From NCBI GenBank assembly GCA_019137255.1, contig WPDH01000228.1, positions 186,001-250,000 on the forward strand: a stretch of DNA of 64,000 nucleotides, read 5' to 3'. Positions 59,901-64,000 of this stretch are shown here, one piece after another. Below the pieces are notes generated by a model. It did not search any database. It was not told the origin of the DNA and saw nothing but the letters and a program-made list of their open reading frames with translations. The position numbers and the translations under genes were made by a program. Position 1 is the first letter of the stretch, and the number at the start of each line of letters is the position of its first letter. Origin of the DNA: Corinectria fuckeliana. Its lineage: Eukaryota; Ascomycota; Sordariomycetes; Hypocreales; Nectriaceae.

Positions 59901-60963
59901 GGTTGTATGTGGTACTCGTGAAAGAAGTAGCGGAGGCTATGTTTGGCACCTGTCCAGCGGCCGTGGCGCCGTTAGGTGAGACCTCGCTCCTTAGGCGACC
60001 GATTGGAGAGACACCGTTCATAGAGTCCATAGAGGTTGACGGGGAAAGAGCGTCACTGAATGAAGTTCGGTTTCGAGGCTGGAACAGGAGCGATTAGCAA
60101 CTGCGTCATGAAAGAATAGTCAGGCATCGGGGTAGTAGGTGTTGTGGTACCTTTGAGCGGCGAGAGGCCAGCCTGGAAGAATCCCCCTCAGCCTCAGAGG
60201 CGGACGTCAGAGACTCGTCGTCCTCATCTTGGGTCAAGCCGCGTGCCATCATCTCCGGAGGCGGCCTCGTCTTGTCAGGTATGTTGACGTTCATGCGGTC
60301 TCGTGGACCGGTCTCGGTTGCGGAGACGGGAGACTCGAGGGGCAACTCCATGCTGTGATCACCCGTCATCATGTTGTAGTAGAACAGACGGCCATCGGGG
60401 GTGGCCTGGGGAATCCAGAAGTCGGCTCGCGACTTATCGCTGGCGTCGGTGCCCTCGAGAGGCAAGGCAGCCGGGCCATCGGCCTCGGAATCGTCGTCTT
60501 GGTCATAATTATCGTCGTAAATTTCTGGGTCCTCAGGTTCGTCATCAACTTGGCCGAGGAGACCGTTTTGACCAGCGTCGGGCAGGTCGTCGGGACTGGT
60601 GATGGTCTGACAGTAGTTGCTGGGGAACCATCCGCGAACGCCGTTGATGACACCATCCCACCAGCCGCTCTCGAGCTGGGTGATGACCTGGATCACGTCG
60701 CCTTCGTGGAAGCTGAGACTGGTGCGGTCGTCGGCCTCGTAGTCGTAGAGGGCGCGGACGTACATGGCGCCCGGGGGCGCGGTACCGACGATGCCGTTCA
60801 TGAGGTCCCAGGAGGGATCGACCCTAGATGAGGAGGGATGGGGGTCGGAGGGTTGAAGTGAGGCAGGCGTGATGCGCGCGGACGGGGAGGCGGCGGAGGG
60901 GTCGTGGGTGGTGCGCGAAGAGTGGATACTTGGCGGCGCGACGGCGGTCTGTATCCTGAGCAT
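56979..60963 (-). CDS. CDC25: Ras guanine-nucleotide exchange factor Cdc25
   Basis: Exons 60963-60151, 60078-57778, 57718-57502, 57442-57172 and 57006-56979; introns 72, 59, 59 and 165 nt; 1209 residues. An SH3 domain at about 66-122 (YVRALYDYEADDRTSLSFHE, GWWDGVINGVRGWFPSNYC) and a WW-like segment near 183-210 (WIPQATPDGRLFYYN) open the protein. The Ras exchanger motif (REM) has SFNNTFLLTYRSFTS, followed by the catalytic Cdc25 domain with FARQLTIIESRLYGKIKATEC, KHFVSVADRCRALNNFSTL, VYLTDLTFIEDG and YQNVGYSL. The last exon is 28 nt and ends RVLAESGFL, the conserved Cdc25 tail. Reading through instead gives an unrelated 20-residue tail. It activates Ras and thus cAMP signalling and growth. The WW assignment is weaker than the others. 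Confidence 0.93.
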
Positions 60964-63799
60964 ACTGCGGCGACCAAGCTCGATTTAGGACATGGTCGGA
61001 TTTGTCCAGGTTGCTGAGGTCAAATCGCTTGCACGTGTGCGTAATCGTGTGCGTGCGTATCCGTGGAGCGGCCTTTGTGCTGTACTCTGTATTGCCGACT
61101 TTTGATGATGACTACTCGCGGCAGAAGCGATCGTGCAGCGGTAGCAGCAGCGCATGTCACCACTAGTACGAAGTACTTTGTAGACGTTCGTCGCACGGAT
61201 TGGCAGTCACAGGGTTCGCTCACCGCAGCAGCGCAGCAGGATGCAGAGAAGAGCGGCAAGCAGTTCCAGATACCAAAGGGGGGAGAGGCTCGGGGTGGTG
61301 GAGGGGCGACAGCAACAGCGATAGGTTAGCCGCAATCCCGTAATGCGAGTGGTCGGCGAGGGGCTGCGGAGGAGGTCAGAAGTCAGAGGAGCAGACAGAC
61401 AACCGGCGGCGATGGCGGCGGGTTGGCCTGAGGGAGGGCCTGAGACGCCCAGTTACCTACTAGTACCTACCTAGGCCAGACCGAGGTCGAAAGGATGGCA
61501 CCCTAACCCTAGAGTTGTTGTAGTGGAGGTGACCAAACCTGGAGCCCTGCACTTGGAGCCCTGGCCTTTGGGCTTGGGTTGAGTGAGGCCTGCACTACTA
61601 CATACTACGTACTATCTAGATGCTCGGTTTTTAATCCCTGAACTAATTACATAGTATATATACTCCGTGCACTCGCTGGTAATGGAACAAAGCGTGTGCT
61701 TTTACTGTTGCAGTCGTTATGCTATGACGGGAAAGGCTTCGATGGCCGTAGTTGACGACAAATGGACGCAATGGGTGCCGGAGAGACCCAATCCCACTCA
61801 GTCTCTCTTCCGTTGAGGGGTTGACTCGCACCCACCGTGGATGAACATACGCATCCGCACCGACGCTGACACTGACTCTGGCTCTAACAACCCCGACCAT
61901 GGGGACCAATATTCCAATGGGATAAGGCACAGTTCCGTAGCAGGCACGCGATAAGTTCTTCGTACGAATTAGTTGTCCCATGCCAAATAACATGGGCCCT
62001 AACTGGGCTAGAAGGCCAGCTGCGAACCAGAACCAACTCGAGCCTGCCCTGGCAATTAATTGACCTGTTCTACCCTGCCTTATAGCGATAGGCTATTACC
62101 TCTAATATGTACATAGTAATATAGTTAGTCGTTAATATAATGTGTATGAATAGAAGGTCCCAAAGCTCGTAGCTATCCATTCAGGTACCCTACGGCAAGC
62201 CAGCCTAGGGGGGGCGGCCGACTGCAACATGTTCATTAACCGCTCCCAGGTGACCGTGGGACGGAGGCGGAGGAGATCAGGTTATGAGAGCTATTGTGAA
62301 TGTGTTCCATTGTTTCCATGTGTGGACTTGCGCCGAATGCGCTACAGTTTCCAACCTGCGTTACGGTGCAGCCATCATCTGCGATGGACCCATCCACGGA
62401 GGCATCTCTCTTACTTCACCTGCCAACCGACTGCGCAACACCATCTCTCCTGATCTCCCCTGTACTATGGATGAGTCAGCCAATTGCGGTTAAGATGAAG
62501 GCTAGTAATTACTAAGTACGTAAGTACATGGGCGGCATAATTAGTGACGCACGCAAGTATCGTCGTCCCCATGACTGGAGGACGAGGCGAGGCACGTAAT
62601 TTTTTGTATGGGTTGTCCTGGTACATACGCAGGTGCTCGTCTCTTTGGCTTAGGTGTTATCATTCAGCTACTGCACGGGTGTTCCGTTCCTCATACACTG
62701 CGTCCACGGTAGTGCTGAGGACGACAGGGCTTCTGCTAGGCTTGTGTTAGTGCACCTACCCAAGATTACAGTGACATGGACCATGGCGGACGAGTACTAA
62801 GGTCTGTCTGTGTCTGCCTCAGGTGAAGCTCAGTGCCGGCTTCCCCTCCTTCCTAATCCGACTCAGTCTTGGGCCGGACAAACGCCAGCGATACAGCACT
62901 CGGCTTGGTGCACCCGTTTTCGTCCTCAGGCCCCTACGTAGTACGTTCTCCAGCTTCAGCTACCACCCTGAGGACAACTCTGCCTACTTTGCGCTTGGCT
63001 ACATGCTTGCTGGGGATTTCTACAATCCAGTCCAGAGTCTATGACTTCAGGTCGGAGTGACGGGGAGCATGGCGGCAGGGCCGAAGTATCTCGGTCCCAC
63101 TGCCTCCTCTTGCATCGTCGAAAGGGAGCCAAGGTTGGCAGCAGTGACGTGACAGAAACCGAGAACATTACGGCTCGAGAGTGCAGTCAGCGAGAAGCCA
63201 AACGTCAAGTCCACTGTGCATGCGGACAACCGTGAGAGAGTGTGGATTGAGTGCTTTGGAGAGGCACGCACGCACTCATGCACTCCACCATCCATCGTCT
63301 TGACACCACGTGGAGCCCGTCCCAGACCGTGGCTCCTTGCTCCGGGACTGTGCCGCGGACCCGCCCGCCATACCATCACAATAGGCTAGCCCGCTGGCGT
63401 GGATCTCCTACAGTACCGGTACATAAGACAGCGACGCGAGCTAAGCATTAGTACGGACTAAGTCAAGACACACTAAGTATTAGATTACATGGTACGGGAG
63501 ACAAAGTACACACCCGCCCTTCTGGGCAGGCTCTCTGCTTTTGGAGCTCGAAGAAGCATTCTCCTGATACTCATTGCTTAAGAAAATAACAAAACTTGGC
63601 ACAGAAACCCCCCGTTCGAGCTGATACTCTCAGCTGATACTTTTAAGCTGGCCCAGGTGGCTTTTCTGCACATTCAAGAGCTCGGCCCTCGGGTTTACAT
63701 CTACATAGTAGGCATTCTCTCCCCTCACTCGCCCCCCTCTCTCACTTTCTTCCCGTCCCCTCCATCTCCCCCTCTCTCCCCCCCGAGTGGATTTGGCTG
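60964..63799. other. 2.8 kb region upstream of CDC25, mostly featureless
   Basis: Contains the CDC25 promoter, a CCTAGG motif at about 61452-61478, a CT-rich leader at about 63715-63790, and several short open frames on both strands (61643-61993 minus, 62229-62515 plus, 63047-63379 minus) that resemble no family I know. Confidence 0.5.
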
Positions 63800-64000
63800 A
63801 TGGATCCGTTCGGGCGCCAGTGCCGTCCGACCGTTGCGGGGTACCAACAGGGCCAAGGGCAAATAGGTTACGATCCGAATGGGCCGGACGCGACGGAGGG
63901 GCTTCAGGTGCTGGGTTTCCATTCTTTCCACGACCAGATGAACCCTTCTAGCCCGCATCCCAAGTCATACATAGTATCTGCTGTAATGCTCCCTCCCTGG
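63800..64000 (+). CDS. Possible 5' end of a gene running off the window (hypothetical)
   Basis: From ATG 63800 the frame is open to the right edge (67 codons): MDPFGRQCRPTVAGYQQGQG followed by polar, Gly/Pro/His-rich sequence. It is preceded by a long pyrimidine-rich leader (about 63715-63785), as found before other genes here. A GTATCT at about 63976 could be an intron donor. Length is too short to judge coding potential; it may be noise. Confidence 0.35.
   Translation, partial: MDPFGRQCRPTVAGYQQGQGQIGYDPNGPDATEGLQVLGFHSFHDQMNPSSPHPKSYIVSAVMLPPW

Noticed and set aside
61643..61993. 116-codon minus-strand frame in the right gene-poor region
   Set aside because: No known motif and no supporting leader or intron; length is compatible with chance.

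Overview
The window is nuclear DNA from a filamentous ascomycete. The gene set and residue-level resemblances point to Sordariomycetes, and I cannot place it further from sequence alone. Evidence for this is the short (about 50-100 nt) introns with GT(A/G)-AG borders and CTAAC/CTGAC-like branch sites, pyrimidine-rich leaders, fungal-specific families (PalB, Zn2Cys6 factor, DUF2985, a septin-like GTPase, SGF73), and a transposon ruined by C-to-T/G-to-A changes like those left by repeat-induced point mutation (RIP). I rebuilt 22 protein genes by joining open frames across splice sites that keep the frame; exon coordinates are in each entry. They are sequence-based models, not transcript-supported ones.

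Layout, left to right. At 1-1259 is the 3' part of the pH-signalling calpain palB, facing a C2H2 zinc-finger factor (1808-3385, minus). A 3.7 kb gene-poor stretch follows, then a seven-exon zinc alcohol dehydrogenase (7090-8548), tRNA-splicing endonuclease subunit Sen15 (minus) and a DUF2985 membrane protein (9836-11187). At 11573-13523 sits a RIP-damaged Tc1/mariner element, with a 668-bp LTR-flanked miniature retroelement (TRIM-like) nested in it. Next come a Yippee protein, an SLC35F6-like transporter, a ferric reductase and an 875-residue conserved-looking protein of unknown function (all but Yippee on minus). CLU1 and a forkhead/FHA factor converge at 23.4-30.2 kb. Then come poly(A) polymerase, DML1/Misato, a peroxiredoxin-like protein, a septin-like GTPase, the PSTAIRE kinase Pho85, tafazzin, a NOSIP-type RING/U-box protein, a peroxisomal carrier, SAGA subunit Sgf73 and a Zn2Cys6 regulator (to 51.3 kb). 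A second gene-poor stretch precedes a hydrophilic LEA-like protein (55.0-56.0 kb) and the Ras exchange factor Cdc25 (57.0-61.0 kb, minus). The last 3 kb is nearly empty, apart from a possible gene start running off the right edge.

Most genes are housekeeping or signalling genes with no shared pathway, and there is no secondary-metabolite cluster, operon or CRISPR. Many lie in divergent pairs with short shared promoter regions (TAZ1/NOSIP 408 bp; unknown 875-aa gene/CLU1 622 bp; septin-like/PHO85 0.9 kb). The most unusual structures are the nested retroelement with a tRNA-like leader, four tandem SUMO-type consensus motifs in poly(A) polymerase, and a dispersed palindromic CCTAGG-centred intergenic motif.
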